Of a stretch of 64,000 bases of DNA, positions 26,658 through 36,055 are shown piece after piece; within the stretch, counting starts at the first letter, position 1; the number at the start of each line of letters is the position of its first letter. The notes below the pieces were generated by a model. That model did no database searches. It worked only from the letters and a program-made list of their open reading frames with translations, and was not told where the DNA came from. Source of the DNA: Flavobacteriales bacterium (lineage in GTDB: Bacteria > Bacteroidota > Bacteroidia > Flavobacteriales_F > PHOS-HE28); NCBI GenBank assembly GCA_016703005.1, contig JADJCX010000005.1, positions 62,001 through 126,000 on the forward strand. The letters run 5' to 3'. Made by a program: the position numbers and the translations under genes.

Positions 26658-27968
26658 ATGACCGACCAACTGACAAAGAGCCAAGAACTCATTGCCCGCC
26701 GCAAGGCTGCCGTGCCGAGCGGGGTGGGCATGTTCAATTACGCCACCGCTGCGAAAGCCAGTGGCGCTACCATCATTGATGAGGACGGCCGTGAGCTGAT
26801 CGACTTCGCGGGTGGCATCGGCGTGGTGAACGCAGGGCACTGCCCACCGCCTGTTGTGAAAGCGATACAGGAACAGGCCGCCAAGTTCCTGCACGTGAGT
26901 TTCAACGTGGCGAGCTACGAGCCGTACATCGCGCTGTGCGAAAAGCTCAACACGCTGCTTCCGCACGGCGGGCCAACGAAGACCTTGCTCGTGAGCACCG
27001 GTGCCGAAGCCGTGGAGAACGCGATCAAGATCGCGCGCCAAGCAACAAAGCGCCAGGGCGTGCTCTGCTTCACCGATGCGTTCCACGGCCGCACGATGAT
27101 GGCCATGACGCTCACCAGCAAGGTGGGCTACAAACCTGACTGCGGTCCCTTCGCGCCGGAAGTGTACCGCACGCAGTTCCCGAATTTCTATCGCTACAGC
27201 GCAGGCCGCAGCGAAGCCGACTTCGTGAAAGCCGAACTGAACCGCCTCGAAGAACTCTCGCACAATACTGTCGCGCCGGAGAACCTGGCCGCCATCATCA
27301 TCGAAACGGTCCAGGGCGAAGGCGGCTTCAACGTGGTGCCCGCCGCCTACTTGAAAGGACTGCGTGCCTTCTGCGATAAACACTGCATCCTGCTCATCCT
27401 CGACGAGATCCAGAGCGGATTCGGTCGCACGGGCGCATGGAGCGCGTTCGAGCAATTCGGGGTGGTACCGGACATCAGCACTTGGGCGAAGAGCCTTGGC
27501 AGCGGTATGCCGATCGCCGCGGTGATGGGGAAAGCTGAGATCATGGACAAAGCCGGCCCGAGCAGCATTGGTGGCACCTACATCGGCAATCCGGTGAGCT
27601 GTGCGGCCGCGCTGGCCACGTTGAAGTACATGGAAGAGATCGACATCAACGCGAAGGGCCGGCATGTGGGCAGCTTCATCCGCAAGCGCTTCGAGAAGAT
27701 GAAGGCGAAGCACAAGCAGATCGGCGACGTGCGCGGCCTTGGCGCCATGATGGCCATCGAGTTCGTGAAGAACGGCGACCCGCTGCAACCCGATGCCGAC
27801 ACCTGCAACGCACTGATGAACGCCTGCGCCAAGCGCGACCTCGTGGTGATCAACGCCGGCACCGAGAAGAACATCATCCGCGTGTTCAGCCCGCTCGTGA
27901 TCAGCGATGAACTGCTGAACAAAGGGCTGGACATATTGGAGGAAGAACTGGACAAGATCTGCGCATGA
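26658..27968 (+). CDS. Class III aminotransferase (GabT-like)
   Basis: 436 residues. PLP-dependent omega-transaminase fold I enzyme. Motifs: DFAGGIGVVNAGHCPP near the start, STGAEAVENAIKIAR (cofactor phosphate site), HGRTMMAMTLT, LDEIQSGFGRTG with the cofactor-binding Asp, and the Schiff-base Lys at about residue 278 (STWAKSLGSGMP). Closest in type to 4-aminobutyrate/5-aminovalerate or diamine aminotransferases, but substrate cannot be fixed. First gene of a five-gene cluster. It overlaps the following nitrilase gene by four bases (ATGA). Confidence 0.92.
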   Translation: MTDQLTKSQELIARRKAAVPSGVGMFNYATAAKASGATIIDEDGRELIDFAGGIGVVNAGHCPPPVVKAIQEQAAKFLHVSFNVASYEPYIALCEKLNTLLPHGGPTKTLLVSTGAEAVENAIKIARQATKRQGVLCFTDAFHGRTMMAMTLTSKVGYKPDCGPFAPEVYRTQFPNFYRYSAGRSEADFVKAELNRLEELSHNTVAPENLAAIIIETVQGEGGFNVVPAAYLKGLRAFCDKHCILLILDEIQSGFGRTGAWSAFEQFGVVPDISTWAKSLGSGMPIAAVMGKAEIMDKAGPSSIGGTYIGNPVSCAAALATLKYMEEIDINAKGRHVGSFIRKRFEKMKAKHKQIGDVRGLGAMMAIEFVKNGDPLQPDADTCNALMNACAKRDLVVINAGTEKNIIRVFSPLVISDELLNKGLDILEEELDKICA

Positions 27969-28915
27969 AGCCCTTCTCCATCGCCGGCATCCAGATGCGC
28001 ACTTCCACCGCCTTCCCGAACGTGGAGGCGATGAAGACCAAATTGGACTTGCTCATGACCATCTACCCGTGGGTGGACATGGTGATGTTCAGCGAACTCT
28101 GCGCCTATGGCCCGCACACCACCCACGCACAAGCGGTGCCCGGTGAGTTCGAGCAAGAGATGTGTGCCATGGCCGCCAAGCATGGCATCTGGCTGCTGCC
28201 CGGCAGCATCTTCGAGCTCAAGGACGAGAAGATCTACAACACCGCCACGGTGATCGATCCCGAGGGCAGCGTGGTGACGCGCTACCGCAAGATGTTCCCC
28301 TTCTATCCCTACGAAGTGGGCGTGACCGGTGGCAACGAGTTCTGTGTTTTCGATGTACCAGACGTCGGCCGATTCGGGGTAAGTATTTGCTACGACATGT
28401 GGATCCCCGAGACCACGCGCACGCTGGCCGTGATGGGTGCCGAGGTGATCCTGCACCCCACCCTCACCGGCACAATCGATCGCGAGATCGAACTAAGCAT
28501 TGCACGCGCCAGTGCCGCCATCAACCAGTGCTACTTCTTTGACATCAACGGCCTCGATGCGGGCGGCAGTGGTCGCAGCATTGTGGTTGGCCCGGAAGGT
28601 CGAGTGGTTTACCAGGCCGACGTGAACGAGGAGTTCATCCCGATCGAGATCAACTTGGAGAAGGTGCGCCGTAGCCGCGAACTCGGCGTTCTGCGCTTGG
28701 GCCAGCCCATGAAAAGCTTCCGCGACCGCCCGGTGGAATTCGATGTCTACACACCGGGCCTGAAGCATCCGCACTTGGAAGGTCTCGGCCCGTTGATCAA
28801 GCCGAAGCGCGTTCAGGAGCTGGGCGAGTTGGAGATCAAGGACGAGACGCGCGCGCACGAACTGCCCAAGCACATCATTACTTCGTTCCGTCCACCAAGC
28901 GAGCAAACACCATAG
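27965..28915 (+). CDS. Carbon-nitrogen hydrolase (nitrilase superfamily)
   Basis: 316 residues. The catalytic triad of the superfamily is visible: Glu near residue 44 (MFSELCAYG), Lys near 108 (YRKMFPF) and Cys near 143 (VSICYDMW). The enzyme should hydrolyse an amide, nitrile or carbamoyl amine. Between an aminotransferase and an amino acid decarboxylase, a role like N-carbamoylputrescine or other omega-amidase is possible but not proved. The C-terminal tail of about 60 residues is charged. Starts on the ATGA of the aminotransferase gene, and is followed after two bases by the VOC gene. Confidence 0.92.
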   Translation: MKPFSIAGIQMRTSTAFPNVEAMKTKLDLLMTIYPWVDMVMFSELCAYGPHTTHAQAVPGEFEQEMCAMAAKHGIWLLPGSIFELKDEKIYNTATVIDPEGSVVTRYRKMFPFYPYEVGVTGGNEFCVFDVPDVGRFGVSICYDMWIPETTRTLAVMGAEVILHPTLTGTIDREIELSIARASAAINQCYFFDINGLDAGGSGRSIVVGPEGRVVYQADVNEEFIPIEINLEKVRRSRELGVLRLGQPMKSFRDRPVEFDVYTPGLKHPHLEGLGPLIKPKRVQELGELEIKDETRAHELPKHIITSFRPPSEQTP

Positions 28916-28917
28916 CC

Positions 28918-29463
28918 ATGGGAAGCACCGTCGGCAGCAGCAAGCACCATGCACGCCTGAAGAACTACATCAGCTGGTTCGAAGTACCCGTGTACGACAT
29001 AAACCGTGCAGCGACGTTCTACAACTCCATCTACGGCATCGAGATGGAGATCAGCGTCAACGGCGAGTTCGCCATGGCCTACTTCCCCGCCGACGAAGGT
29101 GTGGGCGGCGCGCTCATTGCCGGGCCAGGTTGCTACCCCAGTGACACCGGCTCGCTCATCTACCTCAACGCCGGCAACGACCTCGATGGCGTGCTCGGCC
29201 GCGTGGAACTGGCCGGTGGCCGGGTGATCATGGCCAAGACGCACATCAACGATGCATCGGGGAACTTCGCGCTGTTCATTGATAGCGAAGGGAACCGGCT
29301 GGCGTTGCACGAAGGACCTGCCAGGAGCGGACCTGCGCCGAAGGTGGCCAAGGCCAAGGTGAAGGAGGTAAAGCGGTCACGTCCCGATCCATCGGTGAAG
29401 GCTGCAGTCAAGAAAGCCGCACCCAAGAAGGTCGCGCAGAAGGCTGCGAAGAAGAAGCGCTGA
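28918..29463 (+). CDS. VOC (glyoxalase-like) protein with histone-H1-like lysine-rich tail
   Basis: 181 residues. Residues about 15-132 are a vicinal-oxygen-chelate domain of the YdeM/glyoxalase type (ISWFEVPVYDINRAATFYNSIYGIEM, then PSDTGSLIYLNAGNDLDGVLGRVELAGG and DASGNFALFIDSEGNRLALHE). The last 45 or so residues consist of Lys/Ala/Pro/Val repeats such as KKAAPKKVAQKAAKKKR, like eukaryotic H1 tails and bacterial nucleoid-associated tails. This tail is unusual for VOC enzymes. Two bases after the nitrilase gene and 86 bases before the decarboxylase gene. Function unknown; a metal-dependent isomerase, lyase or binding role is plausible. Confidence 0.85.
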   Translation: MGSTVGSSKHHARLKNYISWFEVPVYDINRAATFYNSIYGIEMEISVNGEFAMAYFPADEGVGGALIAGPGCYPSDTGSLIYLNAGNDLDGVLGRVELAGGRVIMAKTHINDASGNFALFIDSEGNRLALHEGPARSGPAPKVAKAKVKEVKRSRPDPSVKAAVKKAAPKKVAQKAAKKKR

Positions 29464-29510
29464 GGCACTCTTCATCCTCTATCGGCTGAACGTCGGAACA
29501 AGTCGCCCCC

Positions 29511-29518
29511 TATCTTTC
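29511..29518 (+). promoter_or_regulatory. Possible -7 promoter box of the decarboxylase gene
   Basis: TATCTTTC, one mismatch from TAnnTTTG, 31 bases before the ATG at 29550. A short hairpin (CCGAC / GTCGG with a two-base loop) lies between the box and the start. Confidence 0.4.
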
Positions 29519-29549
29519 CCATCGGCTTACCCCGCTCCGACAAGTCGGG

Positions 29550-32295
29550 ATGAGACACATGCCAGATAGCAGCTCCACCACCCGTTCCCACTTCAACGCC
29601 GCGCGCCTTCGTTCCCATACCTGGGACCAGCTGAAGCTCGCGGCCTCAGCGCTCCATGAAGGCCGTGGTGAACCTTCCGAAGTGGAAGCGCTGCTGAAGG
29701 ACCTCCAGACCATCGAGCTCTACTGGGCCTATCCCGGCAAGGACACCGTGAAGCGCCTGCAGCAGATGCTGAAGGGCCGCGAATACCACGCACTCACCCA
29801 GAATACGAACCACGTGGTGCGCAACCTCAGCAGCGGTGCCTTTCGCAGCGACCCTGTTGCACTGGCCGACCCCTTCGCGCCGCCGCATGTGCTGCTGGAG
29901 AGCGAGACCGAAGTGTCGCACCTCAACTACTTCGAGACGCTCTTCGTGGATGAACTGAGCGATAGCGAAGAGCAGGCGCTGAAACAGAAACTGCACAGCT
30001 GCCGCGATCGCAGCGATGCGTTCATCTACCTGCCGGTCGTGGTGCGTACCGTGCAGGACGCACTCGTTGCCCTGCTCTTCAACCACAACATCCAGGCTGT
30101 CGTGGTGCGCTATGGCGTTCCCTACAAGAGCACGCACCACAAAGGCATCCTCCAGGAATTTACGCGCGCTATCGACGACCTCGACCTCAGCGATCGCGGC
30201 CAGGCGAACATGGGCCCTGTGCTCGCGCGCATCATGCGCTGGTTCCGTCCTGAAGTGGACCGCTACTACGTTACGGACACGCCGGTGACCGACCTGAAGG
30301 ACAGCACGCTGAAGAACTTCCGCCGCATCTTCTACCGGACGGAAGACCTCAATGAGCTGCACATGACCATCATGCGCGGCATCCAGGAGAAGTACGACAC
30401 GCCCTTCTTCACCGCGCTGAAAGAATACAGCAAGCGCCCCATGGGCGTCTTCCACGCCATGCCCATCTCGCGTGGCAACAGCGTGTTCAAGAGCCGATGG
30501 ATCCAGGACTTCGGCGAGTTCTACGGGCGCAACCTCTTCCTCGCGGAAACCAGCGCCACCACGGGTGGATTGGATTCCCTGCTGCAACCGACCGGTCCGC
30601 TGAAGAAGGCGCAGGAACTCGCTTCGCGCGCGTTCGGATCGCAGCACACCTTCTTCGCCACCAACGGAACGAGCACCACGAACAAGATCGTCGTGCAGGC
30701 GCTGGTGGAGCCCGGTGACATCGTCCTTATCGATCGTGACTGCCACAAGAGCCACCACTACGGCATGGTGCTGAGCGGCGCGTATCCCGTCTACCTGCAC
30801 AGCTATCCGCTGCCGAAATACAGCATGTACGGGGCCGTGCCGCTGGAACACATCCGCGAGCAGATGTTGCGCTTGAAGAAGGCCAACAAGCTGGACCGCG
30901 TGAAGATGCTGCTGCTCACCAACAGCACTTTCGATGGTGTGGTGTACAACGTGGAGCGCGTCATGGAACAGGTGCTGGCCATCAAGCCGGACATCGTCTT
31001 CCTGTGGGACGAAGCTTGGTGGGCCTTCGCAGGCTTCTCCTACATCCTGCGTCAGCGCACCGCGATGCACGTCGCCGCAAAGCTTGCACGTAAGTACAAG
31101 ACCGAGGAGTACAAGGCCGAGTACGCAGCGCACATCAAGTCGCTGAAGAAAGGCGAAGAGCCGCGCCTGCCCGATCCCGCCAAAGTGCGCATTCGCACCT
31201 ACGCCACACAGAGCACGCACAAAACGCTCACGTCCTTCCGCCAGGGCAGCATGATCCACATCTGGGATGAGGACTTCAAGCGCAAGAGCGAAGCCGCCTT
31301 CCACGAGGCGTACATGACGCACACCAGCACCAGCGCCAACTACCAGATCCTCGCCAGCATGGATGTCGGCCGCCGGCAGGTGGAGTTCGAAGGCTACGAG
31401 CTGGTGGAGAAGGCGATGGAGCTCGGCCTGCTCCTGCGCCGCACTATCCGCGAGAACGAACGCTTGAAGAAGTGGTTCGACATCATCACCATCGCCGACC
31501 TCATCCCCGCCGAACACCGGCAGAGCGGACTGGAACACTACTACCGCAAGGACAAGGGTTGGAACGACATCGAGAAGGCCTGGGCCGAAGACGAGTTCGC
31601 CGTGGACCCCACCAAGATCAACCTCTACACCGGCAAGACCGGCATCGATGGCGACACGTTCAAGAACGTGTACCTCATGGACAAGCACGCCATCCAGATC
31701 AACAAGACGAGCCGCAACAGCGTGCTCTTCATGACCAACATCGGCACCACGCGCGGCTCGCTGGCCTACCTCACCAAGGTGCTGCTGCAGATCGCCGATG
31801 AGCTCGAAGAGCGCAACGCGGGCATGGAGCGCGAGGACAAGCTCATGCACATCGACAAGTTGCGGGACCTGAAGAGACCTCGAGAAGTATCCGCCGCTGC
31901 CCGATTTCTCCAGCTTCCACACCAGCTTCCAGGGCCAGCCCGGCGTGCCCGGCGGCGACATCCGCTCGGCCTACTTCCTCGCGTACAAAGAGGAGCGCTG
32001 CCGCTACGTCAAATTGGAACCCGCGCTCGCCGAACTCCGCAACGGCCAGCCGCTCGTCTCCGCATCCTTCGTCATTCCCTACCCGCCGGGCTTCCCCGTG
32101 CTCGTGCCCGGCCAGGTCATCAACAAGGAGATCATCGACTTCCTCATCGCCATCGATGTCAAGGAGATCCACGGCTACCGCCCCGAACTCGGCCTGCGCG
32201 TCTTCACCGATGCGGCCATGGGGCGGCAGAAGACCGGGACGGCGATGGGGGATGCGTGTATTATCGCAAGCGAAGAATGGAAGTGGCTCATCTAA
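29550..32295 (+). CDS. Orn/Lys/Arg decarboxylase family enzyme (frameshifted near 31875)
   Basis: About 915 residues. The PLP domain has HKSHHYGMVLSGAYPV, FLWDEAWWAFAGFS (cofactor Asp) and the Schiff-base Lys in STHKTLTSFRQGS, as in inducible arginine, lysine and ornithine decarboxylases. The N-terminal part is longer than usual. In the first frame the sequence fails after KLRDL near 31875. From 31879 the +1 frame continues as LEKYPPLPDFSSFHT, and then the family C-terminal domain (PGGDIRSAYFLAYKEE, SASFVIPYPPGFPVLVPGQ) ends at TAA 32295. A two-base loss in the GAGAGA-like stretch would explain it. Product specificity is unknown. It follows the VOC gene by 86 bases; the ATP-grasp gene follows after 12. 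Confidence 0.85.
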
Positions 32296-32307
32296 GAAGA
32301 AGCGATC

Positions 32308-33945
32308 ATGAGCAAGAAGACCAAGAAGCCCGCCCCGCGCAAGGCCAAGGCGGCACCTGCGAAGAAGAAACCCGTCAAACGCTCTCCCGCAAAGGCTGCT
32401 AGGCCCGCTAGGAAAGTCGCGTCCGTCAAGAAGGCGACGAAACCCCCAGCGAAGAAGAAGGTCGCGAAGAAGCCCTCCAACCTCCTCAAAGGCGTTAGCG
32501 ACATCCGTCGCTACTTCTACCGCAACGAAGTGCCCATCTACTTCATCAGCGCCACCAACTTTAACCTACTGGGTGCGGACGAGTGGATCAAGGGCTTCAA
32601 GTTCATTACCTACATCGATTGCTTCGACGGGCTGCATCCCAACCTGATGAGCCCGAAGACCGAAGAGCCGCACGAGGAGTTCCAGAGCATCGAGGACATT
32701 AACAACTACCTGCTCACCCATAGCGAGGTACGCGATTTCATCGAAACGAGGAAGAAGAGCGCGAAGGCCGGGAAAGCGATGTTCCTGATGTTCGATGCGA
32801 AGACCGAAGCATTGGCACGTAAGGCGGGGTTGGAGGTGATCTTCCCCAGTGCCAAGATGCGCACCTTCATGGACAACAAGGTGAACACGAACCGTGTGGC
32901 CGAGAAAGCCGGCGTGCCGTGCGTGCCATACGTGCTCAGTCCGGTGAAGAACTATGCGCACTTGCTGAAGGTCGCGAGCAAGTTGGGCAACGACCTCGTG
33001 GTGCAAACGCCCTTCGGCGATAGTGGCCATACCACCTTCTTCATCAAGAGCGCCGAGGATTATGCCAAGTACGCGAGCGAGATCGAGGCCGAGAAGGAGT
33101 GCAAAGTGATGAAGCGCATCAACTGTCGCGGTGCGGCCATGGAAGCGTGCGTTACGCGCAACGGCACCATCGTGGCGCCGCTGATGACCGAGCTGGTGGG
33201 CTTCAAAGAACTTACACCCTACAAAGGCGGCTGGTGCGGCAACGAGATCTTCGCCGACACCTTCACACCGGCGATCCGCCGCAAGGCGCGCAAGTACGCG
33301 CAGCTCTTCGGTGACCAGTTGCGCAAGGAGGGCTACAAGGGCTACTTCGAGCTGGACTACTTGATCGACCAAGACAATGGCCAGATCTACCTCGGCGAAC
33401 TGAACCCGCGGATCACCGGTGCCAGCAGCATCACCAACCACGCCGTGTTCGCGCTCAGCGATGCGCCGTTGCACCTCTTCCACATCATGGAGTGGATGAA
33501 CGCGCCCTATGAGTTGAACGTGAATGCGCTGAACCGCCGCTGGGCCAAGGCCGAGAACATCGACAGTTGGGGCCAGATGGTCATCAAACACACGCGCGAC
33601 GATATCGAGCGTGTCACCGAAGCGCCGCGCAGCGGCATCTGGCGCATGCGCCCCGATGGCAGCATCTACTTCTGGCGCATGGACACCCACCGCCGCTATG
33701 TGGAGAACGAGAACGAAGCCTTCTTCCTCCGCATTACCCGCGTGGGTGACTGGCTGTACGAAGGCGCGGATATGGGCATCCTCGTGATGCGTGGCCGCAT
33801 GATGACCGACGACTTTCAACTCACCGAGCGTGCTAAGAAGTGGCTGGCCGCGATCAAACGGCAGTACAAGAGCGTGATCCCCGGCGCCCCGGGCGCCAAC
33901 GGTGAAACGCACTTGCTGGAGATCGGTGGGTTTAAGATGATGTGA
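32308..33945 (+). CDS. ATP-grasp enzyme with histone-H1-like N-terminal tail
   Basis: 545 residues. The first 55 or so are Lys/Ala/Pro repeats (KAKAAPAKKKPVKRSPAKAA and similar), like H1 tails, with no signal peptide. The rest is an ATP-grasp ligase or carboxylase-like protein: NKVNTNRVAEKAGVPCVPYV (pre-ATP subdomain), LVVQTPFGDSGHTTFFI, GYFELDYLIDQ and a metal-binding LGELNPRITGASS motif. The likely reaction joins a carboxylate to an amine or thiol using ATP; the substrates are unknown. Last gene of the cluster, 12 bases after the decarboxylase gene. The same kind of tail on the VOC protein suggests the two share a location or partner. Confidence 0.85.
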   Translation: MSKKTKKPAPRKAKAAPAKKKPVKRSPAKAARPARKVASVKKATKPPAKKKVAKKPSNLLKGVSDIRRYFYRNEVPIYFISATNFNLLGADEWIKGFKFITYIDCFDGLHPNLMSPKTEEPHEEFQSIEDINNYLLTHSEVRDFIETRKKSAKAGKAMFLMFDAKTEALARKAGLEVIFPSAKMRTFMDNKVNTNRVAEKAGVPCVPYVLSPVKNYAHLLKVASKLGNDLVVQTPFGDSGHTTFFIKSAEDYAKYASEIEAEKECKVMKRINCRGAAMEACVTRNGTIVAPLMTELVGFKELTPYKGGWCGNEIFADTFTPAIRRKARKYAQLFGDQLRKEGYKGYFELDYLIDQDNGQIYLGELNPRITGASSITNHAVFALSDAPLHLFHIMEWMNAPYELNVNALNRRWAKAENIDSWGQMVIKHTRDDIERVTEAPRSGIWRMRPDGSIYFWRMDTHRRYVENENEAFFLRITRVGDWLYEGADMGILVMRGRMMTDDFQLTERAKKWLAAIKRQYKSVIPGAPGANGETHLLEIGGFKMM

Positions 33946-34068
33946 GGAAGCACGATGGTGGATTGTGAATGGGCAAGGGTGAATGGGCCTGACCCACTAT
34001 TCGCGATTTCGCCAGTTCTCTTTCACCTCCACCATCTAGCGCCTGCTGAGTGAACGATAGCGCCCTTC

Positions 34069-34076
34069 TATCTTCG
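34069..34076 (+). promoter_or_regulatory. Possible -7 promoter box of pyrR
   Basis: TATCTTCG, a variant of the box seen elsewhere in this window, 11 bases before the pyrR ATG at 34088. Confidence 0.35.
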
Positions 34077-34087
34077 CCCACCTTCAA

Positions 34088-34676
34088 ATGCGCCCCGTAA
34101 CCCTGCTGGATAGCACCGCCTTCGGCCTTACGGTCACGCGGCTTTGTCACCAGCTTATTGAGGACCACGGATCTTTCCAATACAGCCCTGATCGGCCTTC
34201 AGCCACGGGGTGTGCTGCTGGGCAAGCGCTTGAAGCGGGAGTTGCAGGTGATCCTGAAGCGGAAGGAACTGACCTACGGTGAATTGGACATCACCTTCCA
34301 CCGCGATGATTTCCGGCAACGGCCGGTAACGGCCACGCCCAGTGCAACGGATCTGGACTTCAATTTGGACGGACTGAACGTTGTGCTGATCGACGATGTG
34401 TTGTTCAGTGGTCGCACGGTGCGGGCAGGTCTGGATGCACTGTTGTCCTTCGGCCGTCCGGCAAGTGTTCAATTACTCGTACTGATCGATCGCAGGTTCA
34501 GCCGCGAACTGCCCATCCAGCCCGATTATGTGGGCCGTTGGGTGGACAGCATCGCGGATCAACGTGTGTCCGTGGAATGGAAAGAGTTGGATGGCAAGGA
34601 CCGCGTGCTCATCCACGAGCATGCATCTTCGGCTTCGGAAAGGACCACGCACAAAGCACCAGCATCGGATACGTGA
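34088..34676 (+). CDS. pyrR: Bifunctional pyr operon regulator/uracil phosphoribosyltransferase PyrR (frameshifted near 34170)
   Basis: About 195 residues. The first frame begins MRPVTLLDSTAFGLTVTRLCHQLIEDH; from about 34172 the family sequence continues in another frame (DLSNTALIGLQPRGVLLGKRLKREL) to TGA 34676. The PRPP-binding motif VVLIDDVLFSGRTVRAGLDAL is intact. PyrR binds pyr mRNA in some bacteria and also makes UMP from uracil; in Bacteroidota regulation is less clear. One base lost in GAGGACCACGGATC explains the break. The stop overlaps the pyrB GTG (GTGA), so the two are coupled. Confidence 0.85.
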
Positions 34677-35641
34677 CGGAACAACTGAGCACACGGCATT
34701 TGCTGGGTATCCAGGACCTCACGTCCGAGGATATCGATCTCATATTCCGAACGGCGGACGGCTTCAAGGAAGTGTTGGCCCGGCCCATCAAAAAGGTGCC
34801 TTCGCTGCGCGATATCACCATTGCCAACCTCTTCTTCGAGAACAGCACGCGTACCCGAATCAGTTTCGAACTCGCGGAAAAGAGGCTCAGTGCCGACATC
34901 ATCAACTTCAGCAGCAGCAGCAGCAGCACCAAGAAAGGGGAGACGCTCATCGACACGGTGAACAACATCTTGGCCATGAAAGTGGACATGGTGGTGATGC
35001 GGCACCCCGACCCGGGAGCGGCCGTTTTCCTGAGCCGCCACGTCGAGGCCAGCATCGTGAACGCCGGCGATGGCACGCACGAGCACCCGACACAGGCACT
35101 GCTCGATGCGTATAGCATCCGCGAGAAGCTCGGCAAGGTGAAAGGTGTCAAAGTGCTGATCGTGGGCGATATCCTGCACAGCCGTGTGGCGCTGAGCAAC
35201 ATCCATTGCCTGAAGAAACTGGGCGCCGAGGTTATGTTGTGCGGCCCGACGACGCTCATGCCGCGTTTCGTGGAAAGTCTCGATGTGCGGGTGGAGCATG
35301 ACCTGGACAAGGCGCTGGCTTGGTGCGATGTCGCCAACATGCTCCGGATCCAGTTGGAGCGTCAAGGGGGTGATGGAATAGCCAGTTTGCCCAGCCTGCG
35401 CGAGTATGCCATGCTGTTCGGCCTCGATCTGGATCGGTACGAGCGCGCGACGAAAGCAGCGGGGCGGGGGGGCAAACGCATCGTGATCATGCACCCGGGC
35501 CCGATCAATAGGGGGGTGGAGATAACTTCGGAGGTAGCCGACCATGCCGAGAGCATCATCCTGGACCAAGTGGAGAATGGCGTGGCCGTGAGGATGGCCG
35601 TACTTTACCTGCTCGCCGGAAGGCTTGGGAAAACTAGTTGA
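34673..35641 (+). CDS. pyrB: Aspartate carbamoyltransferase catalytic subunit
   Basis: 322 residues from a GTG at 34673 that overlaps the pyrR stop. It catalyses carbamoyl phosphate + aspartate to carbamoyl aspartate in pyrimidine synthesis. Motifs: FENSTRTR (carbamoyl phosphate site), SSSSSTKKGET loop, DGTHEHPTQALLDAYS, and HPGPINRGVEI near the end. A run of five serines in the 80s loop is slightly long. No pyrI gene follows; the next is a STAS protein, 39 bases on. Confidence 0.96.
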   Translation: MTEQLSTRHLLGIQDLTSEDIDLIFRTADGFKEVLARPIKKVPSLRDITIANLFFENSTRTRISFELAEKRLSADIINFSSSSSSTKKGETLIDTVNNILAMKVDMVVMRHPDPGAAVFLSRHVEASIVNAGDGTHEHPTQALLDAYSIREKLGKVKGVKVLIVGDILHSRVALSNIHCLKKLGAEVMLCGPTTLMPRFVESLDVRVEHDLDKALAWCDVANMLRIQLERQGGDGIASLPSLREYAMLFGLDLDRYERATKAAGRGGKRIVIMHPGPINRGVEITSEVADHAESIILDQVENGVAVRMAVLYLLAGRLGKTS

Positions 35642-35658
35642 AGCGAAAACTATCTTTG
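35625..35658 (+). promoter_or_regulatory. Probable promoter of the STAS gene
   Basis: TTG (35625-35627), a 23-base spacer and TATCTTTG (35651-35658), a full match to TAnnTTTG, 22 bases before the ATG at 35681. It lies at the very end of pyrB. Confidence 0.6.
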
Positions 35659-35680
35659 GCCGGATACCTCCCAACAGCAC

Positions 35681-36055
35681 ATGAACTTCACCATCGAGGA
35701 CAAAGGCAAGTACACGCTGATACGCAGCAACGTGGACAAGCTCGATACCACCTGCGCTCCTGAACTGAAGAGCGAACTGGTTTACCTGAACAAGACCGGC
35801 GTCCGCAACGCCATCATCGATCTTACCAATACACGTTACTGCGACAGCAGTGGCCTCAGCGCATTGCTGGTGGCCAACCGTTTGTGCAAGAGCGTGGGTG
35901 GCTCGCTTGTTGTGTGCGGCTTGCAAGAGCCCGTGCAGAAACTGGTACAGATCAGCCAGCTCGAAAGCGTTCTCTCCATTACACCAACACTGAGCGAAGC
36001 CTCCGATCTCCTTTACATGGAAGAGATCGAGAAGGACGTGAAGAAAGACCAATGA
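35681..36055 (+). CDS. STAS-domain anti-sigma factor antagonist-like protein
   Basis: 124 residues, a single STAS domain. The phosphorylation loop is DSSGLSALL, with the Ser of the SpoIIAA type in place. Such proteins bind anti-sigma factors or other partners in a phosphorylation-dependent way. In Bacteroidota the partner is not known, and no anti-sigma factor gene lies nearby. Own promoter predicted. Its stop overlaps the next ATG (ATGA), so it may be co-translated with the secreted protein gene. Confidence 0.9.
   Translation: MNFTIEDKGKYTLIRSNVDKLDTTCAPELKSELVYLNKTGVRNAIIDLTNTRYCDSSGLSALLVANRLCKSVGGSLVVCGLQEPVQKLVQISQLESVLSITPTLSEASDLLYMEEIEKDVKKDQ

Noticed and set aside
26296..26676. Small open frame on the minus strand between the 26066 gene and the aminotransferase gene
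   Set aside because: It overlaps the start of the 26066 gene in another frame, has no recognisable domain and looks like random translation.
29646..31961. A 771-codon open frame on the minus strand opposite the decarboxylase gene
   Set aside because: It is a shadow of GC-rich codon use in the plus-strand gene, with no family motif, and the plus strand has full PLP-enzyme signatures.
33946..34087. Inverted repeat GATGGTGGA / TCCACCATC around 33954-34036 as a terminator
   Set aside because: The arms are separated by about 65 bases and there is no T tract, so a terminator call is not justified.
34559..36052. A 497-codon open frame on the minus strand opposite pyrB and the STAS gene
   Set aside because: Antisense shadow. 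The plus strand carries clear pyrB and STAS motifs in order.
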